Positions 47,755 to 59,700 of a stretch of 64,000 nucleotides of DNA are shown piece by piece. Both the position numbers and the translations under genes were made by a program. The notes under the pieces were generated by a model, which saw only the letters and a list, made by a program, of their open reading frames with translations, was not told the DNA's origin and searched no databases. This DNA is from Gautieria morchelliformis (taxonomy: Eukaryota > Basidiomycota > Agaricomycetes > Gomphales > Gomphaceae): assembly GCA_015179125.1 (NCBI GenBank), contig WHVA01000002.1:496001-560000 (forward strand), read 5' to 3'. The number at the start of each line of letters is the position of its first letter. Positions within the stretch are counted from its first letter, which is position 1.

Positions 47755-48739
47755 GGATCCTCCGTGTTTGTAAAAGCGCAGTTCTTCCAGGCAACCCGGC
47801 CCTCGAAGAAGCTGGCTGAGAAGTACCTTGGTCCCTTTGAGATTAATAGCCAAGCCGGACCCCGAGGTTACATTCTATGCCTGCCGGATAGCCTTCGGGC
47901 AGTCCACCCGGTCTTCCATGTCTCCATGCTCGAACCCACAATCCTGAACACCATTGGAGGGTGATCATATTTTTCTAGGAAGTGTATATATTTTTCATTC
48001 AACTTTTAACTCATAATATAAAGAAAAGCTGATAATTGGGATATGAATAGAAAGTATATTTTACATTTTATAAAACAGAAATAAATAATTCTTCTTTTGC
48101 CCTCCCCAAGCGATGGCTCCACCGAAGAGAAATCCGTATATTTGGGTTTCTACCAACTTTTGATATAATGCATATTGGTGTTACTATATAATTAGTACTA
48201 TACCCTGCCATACATATCATAGTATATATGCATATATTCTATATTCTATGTCCTCCTTTTATCTATTCTAAGTGTCTATCAATCTTCAGTCTCTTACTAT
48301 ATTATTCTAATGTATCTTTTCAACCGAGATGAACATGCTCATACAGAAGTTTTATATGTATTAGTGTTGCTCTATAAATCTAATATAATAATATTCTTAT
48401 ATATTAGAAATAGTAGTTTTGAAATATATACTATGTAGGTTCTGATCTCGTAGTACATAGACTTTATGAATATCCTCCATTCTGAATAGGGTTCAGTCTC
48501 TACCACCTCCAGTCGAAATCGACGGTGAGACAGAGTACGAGATTTCTGAGATTGTTGATTCCAAGATTGACGGATGATGTAGACCTTGTAACCTCCTGTA
48601 CCTCATCCATTGGGCTGGTTATGAAGGTACTGATGAAGAGACATCATGGGTCCTTGCGACTGAGCTTGGCCATGCGGCCAAGATTGTGACTGACTTTCAC
48701 TCATCCTACCCTGCCAAGCCTGGACCATTGATTCCCTGA
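47755..48739 (+). mobile_element. Chromovirus (Gypsy) integrase tail and chromodomain, split by an AT-rich insert (fossil)
   Basis: 47755-47955 encodes the integrase C-terminal text SVFVKAQFFQATRPSKKLAE, LGPFEINSQAGPRGYILCLP and FHVSMLEP. After the insert, 48485-48739 encodes a chromodomain (EYEISEIVDSKIDG, LLYLIHWAGYEGTDEETSWV). The rest of pol is not present upstream. A fragment of the chromovirus clade; at least two breaks besides the insert. Confidence 0.78.
47956..48478. mobile_element. AT-rich MITE-like insert with GGAGG termini
   Basis: A 523-bp, strongly AT-rich segment between integrase and chromodomain. Its ends are imperfect inverted repeats (GGAGGGTGATCATA and, inverted, GGAGGATATTCATA) and ATT flanks both sides (47953-47955, 48479-48481). 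No coding capacity. Superfamily not assigned. Confidence 0.65.
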
Positions 48740-49149
48740 ACCCAAGCTTCAGCTCTCCCGTTTTCCTTCCACTCATTTGATGGTCATTTTCTTAGTTAGA
48801 CACAACACACTTTGGCTATGTTTTTTCTCGGCCATTTTGCTGAATAGCTACACTTGTAGTTCCCGGCTCTTCCTTTTTCTCTCTGTCTGTTCATTTCACT
48901 TCCATTCCTGATCCTGATTCCGAAACAAAAAGCACCAAGAAAAAAGATTCACATCGGATAAAAAACTGAAAACATTAGTTTAGTTGCCTTCCATTGTAGC
49001 ATCCTCATCCGCATCTTTTCCCCCATCATCCTGCTCATCTCCCGAACCCGCGTCCCCTGACTTGTCCTTGTCCTCTTTCCCGCTCTCTGAACTGGATCCC
49101 ACTTCCACTTCCACCTTGTCCTCTGTCTCCTTTTCTTTTCCTTTATCAT
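48740..49149. other. Downstream flank of chromovirus fragment
   Basis: May contain remains of an LTR or host sequence; no terminus recognised. A Ser/Pro-rich plus frame (48984-49150) runs into the RT fragment but has no motif of its own. Confidence 0.3.
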
Positions 49150-49880
49150 TAGAAACCCTTCAGGACTACCTTGACAACATGCTCAGCAAGGGGTTCATCC
49201 GTTCATCCCAATCCCCTGGGGGTGCCCTGTTTTATTCCCAAAGAAGAAGGCTGGTTCAATGAGGATGTTCATTGACTATCGAGGATTTAACCATCTCACG
49301 TGAAAGAACAAGTACCCCCATACCCCTCATCCTGAACCTCATTGACCAGCTCAAAAGCACGCAGGTTTACATGAAGTTCGATCTTCGTGCAGGATAACAA
49401 CGCTTGCATCGCCTTGGGTCAGGAATGGAAGACTGCCTTTCGCACTCACTATGGATCATTTGAATATCTTGTCATGCCCTTTGGATTGATCAATGCTCTG
49501 GCAACATTCCAACATTTCATGAATGACATCTTTCGTGACATGGCTGATGTCTTCGTTGTAGTTTATCTCGACAACGTCCTCATTTTCTTGAAAAACAGAG
49601 AGGACCACTACAAACATGTGCAAATGGTCCTCACTCAGCTTCACCAACACAACCTCTTCATGGAACCAGATAAATGTCTATTCCATTCAAACTCGGTGGA
49701 ATTCCTTGGCTTCAATATCTCTCCATCTGGAGCATGGATATTGAGAAAACTGCCGCCATAGCAAAATGGCCAACCCCCATGAACCTTCAAGAAGTACAAT
49801 CCGTCCTGGGATTAGCGAACTTTTACTGAAGATTTATCATCTCATTTTCGGACATCGTGCTTCCGCTTACTCACTTAACC
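49150..49880 (+). pseudogene. Chromovirus-type reverse transcriptase fragment (fossil)
   Basis: Text [60 protein letters not shown] and [10 protein letters not shown] marks a Gypsy RT palm (catalytic box YLDN instead of YLDD), then [12 protein letters not shown] and the start of the RNase H connection. Several breaks; no LTR certain. Because RT follows rather than precedes the integrase piece at 47755, it is a separate copy. Confidence 0.8.
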
Positions 49881-49882
49881 AG

Positions 49883-50214
49883 TGTTACGACCATGCATTT
49901 CTGATTTCCGACCCTCAGTTCCGCACACATTCCGACCCTCCGATAGTTCCAATATCCCCCCCCTTGTTCTACTCCGTTGTTCTTTCGACTCTATTACTTG
50001 GACCCACCGGACCCGCTTCATCATTCATCAAGACCATATGTCTGACCCTCCTTGTAGTTCGTTGTCAGATATGTTTTCCGACCCCTTGTTCTTTTGCCAT
50101 TGTTTTACCTTACCCTGAACCCCCCTTGTAGTCCCCTTGTTCCCAATTAGTTAGTTCCCACATATGTCTACCCAACTTCCGCTCCCCCCGGAATTTGCTT
50201 AGTACTACCTCATT
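49883..50214 (+). repeat. Possible chromovirus LTR, start TGTTACGACC
   Basis: Coding similarity to RT/connection ends and TGTTACGACCATGCATTTCT begins, a start typical of some fungal chromovirus LTRs. Pyrimidine-rich TTCCGACCC text follows up to the MITE half copy. No right end or target duplication was found, so this is tentative. Confidence 0.3.
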
Positions 50215-50498
50215 ACAAAAAGAAACTGGTAAAAACACATAAAAAACCTTGATTTTCACAGAGTTTCTTCATCCATAAAAGTCTGAAAAAACTTTGAATT
50301 TTTCTGATGTTTCTTTCAAGTTTTTTGCACTTTTTCTTTTTACAATTTTATCACACTTTTTTGGGATTGAGAAAGCTTTAAAAAACTTCAAATTTGATTG
50401 AATTCTTTTCACATAAAAAACACTAAAAATTTTGGGAAAATCTTTACAGTTTTTTCAAACAGTTTTTGAGACCAAAAAACCTTACTATGCCTCCAGTG
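50215..50498. mobile_element. Foldback MITE, right-half copy
   Basis: Matches the right arm of the MITE at 15083-15481 (AAAAACACTAAAAA...ATCTTTACA...CAGTTTTTGAGACCA...TATGCCTCCAGTG, ending 50498). The left arm and its terminus are not found, so the copy is truncated. Confidence 0.75.
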
Positions 50499-52800
50499 TT
50501 TGGGGATCTGGTGGTTATGGTCGATGGGCAAGTTAGAGGTCATCATGGTACATAGGAAAGAAGAACCCGCAGAGCAAGGCAACTGCAGTGAGAACATGGG
50601 AATGAGATGGCTCAACATTGCCCTGCAAGCATCGCTAATTCTCAATATTGGATTACATAAGTAATGGTCAAGGGGACGTCAAGCATAGGGCACGGGGGCA
50701 AAGTCTGCAGGAATTTGATACACATTGGTAACACACCGTGTTTCAAACATAGTTTGAAACCGTGGCTGATATTACCATCATTACAAAGACTCCAAATTTT
50801 CTAACATAGTTTGTCTGGTACTTCGAAAACTCTAGATGCACCTGTTAAGACTATCTGTCCTACAGAGGCTCAACTCTAAACCAGAGCTGGGCTGGGATTT
50901 GGAGCAGAGGGCTTGGCTTCAACCTCATGGGTTGCACCCACTCAGTGTTCCACCCTAGTTTCAGGAACAGGCTTGGCTATAAGCCGAGGAGCAGGAAAGG
51001 TATCAGGCAGGAGAGCTTAGTGTATGAGGAGCTAAGTTGATATCTGACCTGAGGAACTACGATACAAGATTTGGGGGTTTATAAAGTAGTATGCAGGGTC
51101 AGGGGGATCAATGACTGGAACTAGCAGACAAGGGGAACAAAGGGTTGAACATACAGGGAACTAACTAAGAAGGGGAATTGAGGGTGATGGAAAGGTATGA
51201 AGAGAAACCAAGGAAAGCCGAGTGAACCTGAGGTTTCCAGAGCGAGTACCAAAGCTGAGGCTTCAGGACTGGATTTGGGAATGGATCGTAACAGCACCAC
51301 CAGCTGCCTTCTTCCTCACTGTTGGATCCTCTTTGACATTGACCAGTGGTGGCAAGGCCCAGTGCTCACTCAAATAGTTGTGAAGTTGTGTGACACCTGT
51401 AAAGATATCTAAGTCAAGTGTGGTGTGTAGTGATAGGCATATGAGTCAAGCTTCCAAGCGAAGCCAAATCGAGAGTGTATTCAAAGGATGTAGGTCTGTA
51501 GGCTTTCTCTTGTAGAGTGTGTAAGACTGATGGAAAATACGCAGGTGAATGCGTCGAAACAAACAGGTCCTCGTGAGAGGGTGAGTTCAATTAACTGACT
51601 AGATATGAGACAGGAGTTGACTATTTATCTGAAGTGCGGGATAAGCTAGGACGCAGTGGGTGGGTGTAAACGGTAAGGTATGTGTATGTGGCTCGGAGGT
51701 TGATGTGCCAGGTGCTGGGTTGAGGGCATGTATTACTAGTTGATAGGGAAAAGGTGTGTGTGATTGAGTGGATCAGAAACTAGGGAAGTGTGTTTAGAAA
51801 GAGAAATAGAAGAAAAGAAAGAAAGAACGTATGTGATGGACTAGCCGTCGACTTGTTCCACAGATCAGTGCCTCTCAGGCTCGGGCTCTATCTTGGTTCA
51901 GGGATGGGTGAACAGGTTGCTGGATCGGCTGCATATCCGCGGGTTGATAGGGTGTTGTGATATGTGGAGTGTGAGTGTGCATGGGTTTGAAGGGGTGTGT
52001 GTAGGTTGGAGTAGGCTTGAGGTTGATGGTGAATAGAATATGTATTTGTGTCACAGATGTACTTGTTTTGATTTCATGACAATACCAACATCTACCCCAT
52101 CATCCACCTCTTTTAGTAGGTGCGTATTTCCCCTCCCAATGCATCGTCTATCCATTTGGCCAGCAGCACATCATCCGGAAACTGCGTTGAGTAGTCATCA
52201 AGAAGTCCCAGAAGTGCTTCCACTTGGGGAGCTCATTCCACAAACTCTATTGGGCCATTCACACACGTACCTAGTCTAACTTCGAGCTCACAGGTTCACT
52301 GCTCCTTTGACATGGTCTATGGCTTCTACCCAGTTGGGTCTAGAGAAAATTGTGTGAAATTATGAGAAAGACTCAGTGATGGCCAGAGATGAAGGTGGTT
52401 TGTGAAGGTACATATCAAGCCTTTGAAGCTTGCTGTCGTGGCGCTAGCGCAGGGTGGGTGGGCAAGAGGATGTGTCTCAAAAATTGATATCTAAAAATAC
52501 CTTGTGGTAGACGTGCATCACTTACATCAGCAGGGGTTTTAGGGAATTGAGGCGTGAACAACCAGCTTTGTCAGCAGCTGATCAATCCAGACTATCGGAA
52601 TGACCAGCAGTTTGGTCCAAATACCAAACGTTGCTTACCGTCATTTCCCTTTTGGAGCAACTGTTCAACCTCCATCATCGGAGGGCATCGCTTCATGTGG
52701 TGAATTGAGCAGGTAGGTATGTATGTGCTCAATTCCCCATTTGGAGCCTTCGTAGATCCGCTCATATGACGTGTATATGTCGCCTACTGGGGACTTTTTT
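50499..52800. other. 2.3 kb without a supported gene
   Basis: Mixed composition, GT-rich around 51680-52020. A short perfect inverted repeat GTTTCAAAC...GTTTGAAAC lies near 50740-50760. Text near 51310-51410 (WWQGPVLTQIVVKLCDTCK) vaguely recalls a Gypsy integrase HHCC region but is too short to claim. Otherwise nothing recognised. Confidence 0.4.
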
Positions 52801-52856
52801 TTCATCCCTCATCCTTTTCATTGTCTTGCTTCACTGCGTTCTGCTCCTTTCTACTC

Positions 52857-55800
52857 ATGTTTTTGGATCCCTCTGATGAAAACATCCGGGAGCAGGTTCT
52901 GAATAATGCCGCAACTCCTTCGCAGCCGTCTTTTCCCCCACCTCGCACGGCACCTCAATTGGGTGCCATATCTAAGGTAAGTCTCCAATCTCCTCGTTGC
53001 GTTCATTTCACGTGCTAACACTTGCTGTTTACTTCCGCAACTCCTTCACAGCCGTCTTTTCCCCCACCTCGCGCGGCACCTCAATTGGGTGCCATATCTA
53101 AGGTAAGTCTCCAATCTCCTCGTTGCGTTCATTTCACGTACTAACACTCGCTGTTTACTGTCAGGGGACACCCTGTTTCCCATTTCCAGTTCCGACACCA
53201 CACCCAGTTCCAACTCCATTTCCGACTCCGCTTCCAGTTCCGATTCCATCTCCGCCTCCGCTTTCGGAAATGATTCCGCTTCTGGGAGAACTTCCACCAG
53301 TTCTGTTTGCCTTGCCAGTTCCACTCCAATTTCCAACTTCCACTCTCGGAACAGTGTTGGAAATCAAGCGACTCGCATAATAGGTGGCATCAAGGGTCGA
53401 TCAAGGGTCAGGGAGGTCAGGGGGATGCAGGGTTGATGGCGGGTGCCAAGTGTTGTCCCTGGCTGCGCAGCGTAGTATAATACGGGCTCGCTGACATTGG
53501 GGGTCCTTAGACATTTCTCTTTGGATTTCCCTTGTCAGGTGAGAATCCCCTCTCTTGTATACTCTGTTCATTTATACATACTGTGGATTTACCCTTGTCA
53601 GTTGTGTGGTAGTGTGATCTCCACAACCAGCCAGGGTTGCCCTTACAGCAGAAAAGTCTCTCCCCTAGAGGACCGGCTGTCATACTGCACGTTGCATTCG
53701 CCATAGGTGCGTTCGGAATCGGAGACAGCGACTCGGAGATAGCAACCTCTTCCACGCACACAGTATACGACAGCCCCTCTTCTTACATCGAGCTCCCAAC
53801 CCCGGAAATCCCGTCCCATATTTCCCCTTCTGACATGGATCCGGATGATCGCCTTCGGAATATGGAGGAGGAATTGACGCGGAACCGGATGAAGACCGAC
53901 ACGATTGAAACAGCCTTACAAACGATTTTGGCTAAGTTAGATATTCCACAAGGTGGTGGAAATGCAATGCTGGATGAGCCGGATTTCGGAAAAGCGGAAC
54001 TGGTGGAAGAGAGGATGTCCGTGAAGTTGGCAAAGGTCAAACCCGCAACTCCGGCGGACTTTGATGGAGATCGGGAGAAGGGATGCGCATTCTTCAACAC
54101 ATGCAGCATCTACTTCGCAATTGTCGGAGACCTCTTTCCGAACGACCAGGCTCGGATTCACTGGGAATTGTCCTTTTTCAAGTCGGATCGCGCAGCCCAT
54201 TTTGCAAACAAGGTGATCCGACATGAAGCAAAGGGCAAGGGGAACTACTTCCGGGACTGGGACGCCTTTGAGAAAACATTTTCCGACCAGTTCTGCCCGA
54301 AAAATGAGCAGCTCACAGCCCTTACGAAGCTCGAGGGGACCAGCTGGTCCCAGGCCAAGGATCCAGTCAATGACTACATTGACCGCTTCCAGGAGCTCAT
54401 TGACCTTGCGCAGTATGACGACAACAAGACGATCGTCATCAAATTCCGACGAGGGCTTGATACGACACTCCAGAACCAAGTTGTGCTGCTTGGGGATGGA
54501 GCTTCGGATTTCGATGACCCGGAAGGGTGGTACCAAGCTGCGCGGAGGGTGTCCCGAAACAGGGAAGCAAACGAGGCCTTTGTGGAGACAAACCGGAACT
54601 CGAAGCACGGGACATGAGGGATTGAAATGCCAGCGAGTGGATTCGGCGAGGGGCACCGGGGTGTGTCCTATAGAACTCACGGAGTTTGTCTGGAGCGGAA
54701 ATATCTTGCTCTGGGACCCACGAATTCTCCCTTACCCATACCCTTCCCATTTCATGAGGAATTGGAGTCGTCCTCGCACAAACTGGCTGTCCAGGATCCG
54801 TTCCACCACATAGTGCTCTTCCCCATCTACAATTTCCAGCGGAGGCGGCGGATGAGCCTTCCGACCTGGAATTGGGTCCTCAAGCATAGGGAGTAACTTC
54901 ACCACGTTGAAGACAGGGTGGAGGCGGGACATGGACATCAGAAGTCGGAGGCGGTATGCATTCCGTCCAACCCTCCGCATCACTGTGAAGGGCCCAAGGT
55001 AGCGGTGGGCAAGCTTCTGCGAAGGGCGTGTGGTGCAGATGTCACTTGCATCTAGATACACCTTGTCTCCAACTTGGTACTCCGGGGCAGGAACCCGGCG
55101 TTGGTTGTAGTACATTGCCATGTCATCCTTGGCCTTCACAAGGGCCGACTTGGCTTCCGAAAGGGTGGAGTCCATGCAGTCTCGGAATTCATTGACCATT
55201 TCGAGTCGGGACTCACCCTGGCGTGGTTCGAAGCCCATCCGGGGGTGCCGTCCAGAGTCAAGCATGAAGGGAGTCTGTTGCATGGCGGAATGTACATGGT
55301 TGTTGTATTGGAATTCCGCCAGTGGAAGCAACTCATCCCAGTCATCCTGCCTCTCATTGACAAAGAGGCGGTGATATTGCTCCAACTCCTGATTGACCCG
55401 TTCCATCTGTGTGTCACCCTGCGTATGGTACGCTGTGGTGGTAGCCAGCTTTATGCCGAGCAGGCGGTAGAGCTCCCGAGTCAGTTCCATGACAAACTGC
55501 GGACCTCGGTCGGAAACAACTTGCTTCGGGAGCCCATGCAACTTCCAGACATGTGCAAGGAACAGGTGGGCCGCTCCGAGGGCTGTGATTGTCGTGTGCA
55601 TCGGAATGAAGTGGGACACCTTGCTTCCCGAATCCACGACGTTCATGATCGTGTCGTAGCCATGAGACTCCGGGAGTTCAACCATGAAGTCAACACTGAT
55701 GGTGTCCCAGCGGGATTCGGGAATCAGGAGCAGAACAAATTCTCCGACAGGCAGATGTCGTTGCGCTTTGGTTCAGAGACAAAGGTCACATGTCTTCACA

Positions 55801-58800
55801 AGTACTGTCCAATGTAGCGGGACATCTGAGGCCACCAGTAATTCCGAGCCACTAACTCCAGTGTCTTCCACCTGCCAGCATGCCCAGCGACCCGTGTGTC
55901 ATGGTGCTGGGACACGATGCGGCGGCGGAGGTCCGCCCCACCTGGAACATAGACCTTGCCTCTGAAGTGGAGCAGTCCATCACGTTCCGACCATTCCGCT
56001 GCCCGTACAGACCGTGAGTGCCCTTTCCGAAGTTCCTCCACCGCCTTCACCACCGACTCCTCCTTCTCTCCATTCCGGTACTGCCTCCGGATGTCCCGGA
56101 GCATTTCCGCTTCCGCCCCAACTGCAGTCACTCCTTCTAGGGCGCGGATTGCAAAGAGACTTGGGCGGAGCAGTGTCATATCCGCGTTGTCTCCACTTCC
56201 GCTCTCATGATCCGCACAGCGGGATAGGGCATTGGGCTTGCCCATGGTGCGGCCGGGGCGGTGGTGGAGCATGAAGTCGAACCGGGACAGGTGTAGGGAC
56301 CACCGTGCTTGTCGTTGGTTCAACTTCTTAGACATGCGGAAATACTCGAGGTTCTTGTGGTCTGTCCAGATCTCAAACGGGCATAGAGCACCCTCGAGGA
56401 AGTGTCGCCACTCCTCCAGCGCTCGGATGATTGCCAGCATCTCCTTGTCGTGGATCTCATAGTTCCACTCGACCGGACTAAGGCTTTTAGAGAAGAAGGC
56501 AATCGGATGCCATCCCCCATCATCTTCCGATGACTGTTGTGACAAGACCGCTCCGGTAGCTGTGTCGGAGGAATCCCCCTCGACTCAATAAGGGCGAGAG
56601 TCATCGGGAAAGATCAGGACCGGGGCGGAAGTGATCAGCTCTTTGAGTTTGTCAAAGGAGGCCTGTTCCAGCTCTCCCCACTGCCATCCAACCTCCTTCT
56701 TGGCGAGGTCGAAGAGGGCACGGGCGTGGCAGGAGAAGTCCTTGACGAACCGCCGGTAGAAATTGACAAACCCAATGAAGGACTGGACCTCGTTCTTGTT
56801 CCGCGGCACAGGCCAATCCGATACACCGGAAACTTTGACTGGGTCCATTTCCACCTTTCCTTCTGACACAATCACCCCAAGATACTCTATCTGCGTCCGC
56901 TCAAATTCGCACTTTTCCGGCTTGAGACACAGGTTGTATTCCCGGAGCCGTTCCAGCACTCTCTGCACGACTTCCCGATGTTCCGACATTGCTTTGTGAA
57001 GATGAGGATGTCATCGAGGTAGACACAGACAACCCCTTCTGCTATCATGTCACGGAAAATGTCATTCATCATCGTCTGGAATGTGGCGGGACTGTTGGTG
57101 AGGCCAAAGAACATGACCTGTGGCTCAAAGAGTCCTCGGTTGGTGTGGAATGCAGCCTTCCACTCGTCTCCCTCCCGGATCCAAACATTATTGAAGCCCC
57201 AGCAGACATCCAGCTTAGTGAAGTACCTTGCCCCGTGGAGTTGTGTGATTAGTTCGGAAATGAGTGGAATGGGGTACCGGTTCTTGATTGTGATCGCATT
57301 CAAGGCCCGGTAATCCTGCACAAGTCTGAGCGAGCCATCCTTCTTCTTGATGAAGAACACCGGAGATGCCATGGGTGACTTGGAGGGGCGGATCCTCCCT
57401 GTACGGAGGTTTTCTGCAAGGAATGCATTGAGCTCTACCTGCTCCTTGGGTGACAGCGGGTAGACTTTGCAGTTGGTGGGCTTTGACCCAGGCTCCAACT
57501 CGATGGCATGGTCCCACAGCTTCCGTGGAGGCAGGGCATCAAACGACTCCTTGGCAAAGACATCCTCGAACTCCCGCAGGTACACCGGAATTTCCGCCTC
57601 CACCCTATCATGCTTCTTGGAGGCTTCAGCAAGGCGTTGCGAAATATTTCCAGTGGCGCAGATGTGTTCCGCTTCCGGTGGAAGGTTTACGTACAGCAAG
57701 CGCTCCCCCTCCACCAGAGCCTCTTCCGGGCTGAGTCGGATGACGTCGGAGTCGGAATCGGAATTGGAATTGAATGTGGGAGCCGGTTCAAATTCCGCTT
57801 CCGAGTCTTCTTCTGCAAGCAGTGGATGGGGGCCAGAACGACATGTCTGTATGAGCCGTTCGGTCTTCCGCTGCTCCTGGTGCTCCTTCCGCACTTCCGA
57901 TCGGCACATGTGACACTTGGCTGGGCACCGACTCATCCGCACCTTCCGAGTCTGCCAATTGATCTCCGGGTTGTGCTCCTGGAGCCAGGTAAACCCGAGG
58001 ATGATGTCTTGCTTCCCCAGGCTGGTGACTGCAAAGGAAGTGCGTTCTGTGTGTCCATCATAGCGGAGAATTGTGTCTACTATCTCCGTGATGGACCCTG
58101 CCTCGTTGGGGCTTCCATCCACATTGAACACCGGGATCGCACGTTGCAACTTCCGCGTGGTCAGTCGGTTCCGTTCCACATAGTCCCAGTCCATAAACTG
58201 ACCAGTGGCCCCGCAATCGACAAGGGCAGGTCCGGATTTGACTTCCGCCGTATCTGTCGTCTTGATCTCTACCTTAATGACTAGTGACTTGGGGCCAGTG
58301 GTGGCAGCAACGACATAGCGCTTCGGGAGGCGTCTCTCCCAAGGGCGGATGCGGGATGGATGGGGTGTTGGATTTGGTTTTTGTGTGACTTTATCCGGTG
58401 GGTCTGTACGAAGTGAGGGGTGTGGGGGCTTTTAATTCTCTACTTCAAGACAGGCAAACCGGTTATGTACAGGCAGCAGGGGCACACATCTCACCCGCTG
58501 CGCGTCACAAAATCTGACGCATCTTCCACTTCCGATGCACCATGTTCCGCATTTTCGGAAATTCCTTCCACAGTGGGCACTCCGCTTATGTCTGCAAGTG
58601 CGAGGAACTCTGGAAGGAGCTCAAGCTTCTCCTCTGTGGTCATAAGCCGGATGTCAAAGGCTTGGGGGCACTCGCGGGCATAGTGGCCTCGTTGTTGGCA
58701 TTGGAAGCAGGTGATGGTTCCGTGGCCTTTTCCGTGCATGCAGTCAACATCCATCGGGGCAGGGCCACTCTTCGAGGGAGGGGGGCTGGGGTTCCTAATA

Positions 58801-59700
58801 GGAGCAGGCGGAACAACCATCGGAAATATTTTCCATGTGGGAATGAATGCACTTCCGGGTTTTGGCACGGGTGGAGTAGGACAAGCGGAACTGCGTGTCA
58901 TGTGACGCAGCACGCTAGAGGGGGGGTGATGTCAGGGGACACCCTGTTTCCCATTTCCAGTTCTGACACCACACCCAGTTCCAACTCCATTTCCGACTCC
59001 GCTTCCAGTTCCGATTCCATCTCCGCCTCCGCTTTCGGAAATGATTCCGCTTCTGGGAGAACTTCCACCAGTTCTGTTCACCTTGCCAGTTCCACTCCAA
59101 TTTCCGACTTCCACTCTCGGAACAGTGTTGGAAATCAAGCGACTCACATAATAGGTGGCATCAAGGGTCGATCAAGGGTCAGGGAGGTCAGGGGGATGCA
59201 GGGTTGATGGCGGGTGCCAAGTGTTGTCCCTGGCTGCGCAGCGTAGTATAATACGGGCTCGCTGACATTGGGGTCCTTAGACTTTTCTCTTTGGGTTTCC
59301 CCTTGTCAGGTGAGAATCCCCTCTCTTGTATACTCTGTTCATTTATACATACTTTGGATTTCCCCTTGTCAGTTGTGTGGTAGTGTGATCTCCACAACCA
59401 GCCAGGGTTGCCCTTACATTTACCTCTGCAACTCCTTTGCAGCGTCTTTTCCCCCACCTCGTGCGGCACCTCAATTGGGTGCCATATCTAGGGTAAGTCT
59501 CCAATCTCCTCATTGCATTCATCTCACGTGCTAACACTCACTGTTTACCTCCGCAACTCCTTCGCAGCCGTCTTTTCCCCACCTCATGCGGGACCTCAAT
59601 TGGGTGCCATATCTAAGGCAAGCCTCCAATCTCCTCGTTGCGTTCATCTCATGTGCTAACACTACTTAGCTCATCCTCGCCATAATCGTTGTTGGAAGTA
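52857..59700 (+). CDS. Gene or gene remnant with tandem exon-intron array, interrupted by a Gypsy element in an intron
   Basis: The first exon from ATG 52857 reads MFLDPSDENIREQVLNNAAT, PSQPSFPPPRTAPQLGAISK and ends at 52976 before GTAAGT. Repeat exons lie at 53052-53102 (51 bp, PSFPPPRAAPQLGAISK), 59443-59492 (50 bp) and 59568-59617 (50 bp, followed by a GC donor GCAAGC). Introns are about 75 bp with CTAACACT branch text and GCAACTCCTTNNCAG acceptors. The last acceptor is CTACTTAG at 59669. The second intron holds Gypsy B copy 2 (53159-59418). Exons 3 and 4 each lack one base, so frame may be lost. Product unknown; Pro/Ser-rich. Confidence 0.5.
53159..53647 (+). repeat. Left LTR of Gypsy B copy 2
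   Basis: Starts TGTCAGGGGACACC, ends CCCTTACA, preceded by TTTAC. Same length as its partner at 58930. Confidence 0.94.
58930..59418 (+). repeat. Right LTR of Gypsy B copy 2
   Basis: Partner of 53159-53647 in direct orientation, followed by the second TTTAC copy. The interrupted intron resumes immediately after. Confidence 0.94.

Larger units (their letters stand above)
53159..59418 (+). mobile_element. Ty3/Gypsy family B copy 2, both LTRs, internally rearranged (fossil)
   Basis: Two LTRs in the same orientation (53159-53647 and 58930-59418, each 489 bp) enclose plus-strand gag (53648-54617), while pol and the gag tail lie on the minus strand (about 54700-58913). Pol parts are protease (about 57850-58200), RT with VYLDDILIF (about 57000-57500), RNase H (about 56240-56560) and integrase (54750-55900). 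A purine tract AGAGGGGGGG precedes the right LTR. TTTAC flanks both outer ends (53154-53158, 59419-59423), so the element arrived as one unit. The LTRs differ at roughly ten sites plus two 1-bp length differences by eye, about 98 per cent identity: young. Few breaks besides the rearrangement. Confidence 0.9.
52926..59617 (+). repeat. 126-bp tandem repeat of exon plus intron, four exon copies
   Basis: Exon copies begin at 52926, 53052, 59443 and 59568, and each contains CACCTCAATTGGGTGCCATA (with at most one change). Spacing is 126 bp between the first two and 125 bp between the last two. The element at 53159-59418 was inserted between copies 2 and 3. Confidence 0.93.

Noticed and set aside
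51281-51293. CGTAACA at 51293 as inverted end of a chromovirus LTR (mate of TGTTACG at 49883).
   Set aside because: No second terminus, no polypurine tract and no target duplication found.
51297-51412. Possible Gypsy integrase HHCC text WWQGPVLTQIVVKLCDTCK.
   Set aside because: Too short, with no His pair and no neighbouring pol motifs; could be chance.
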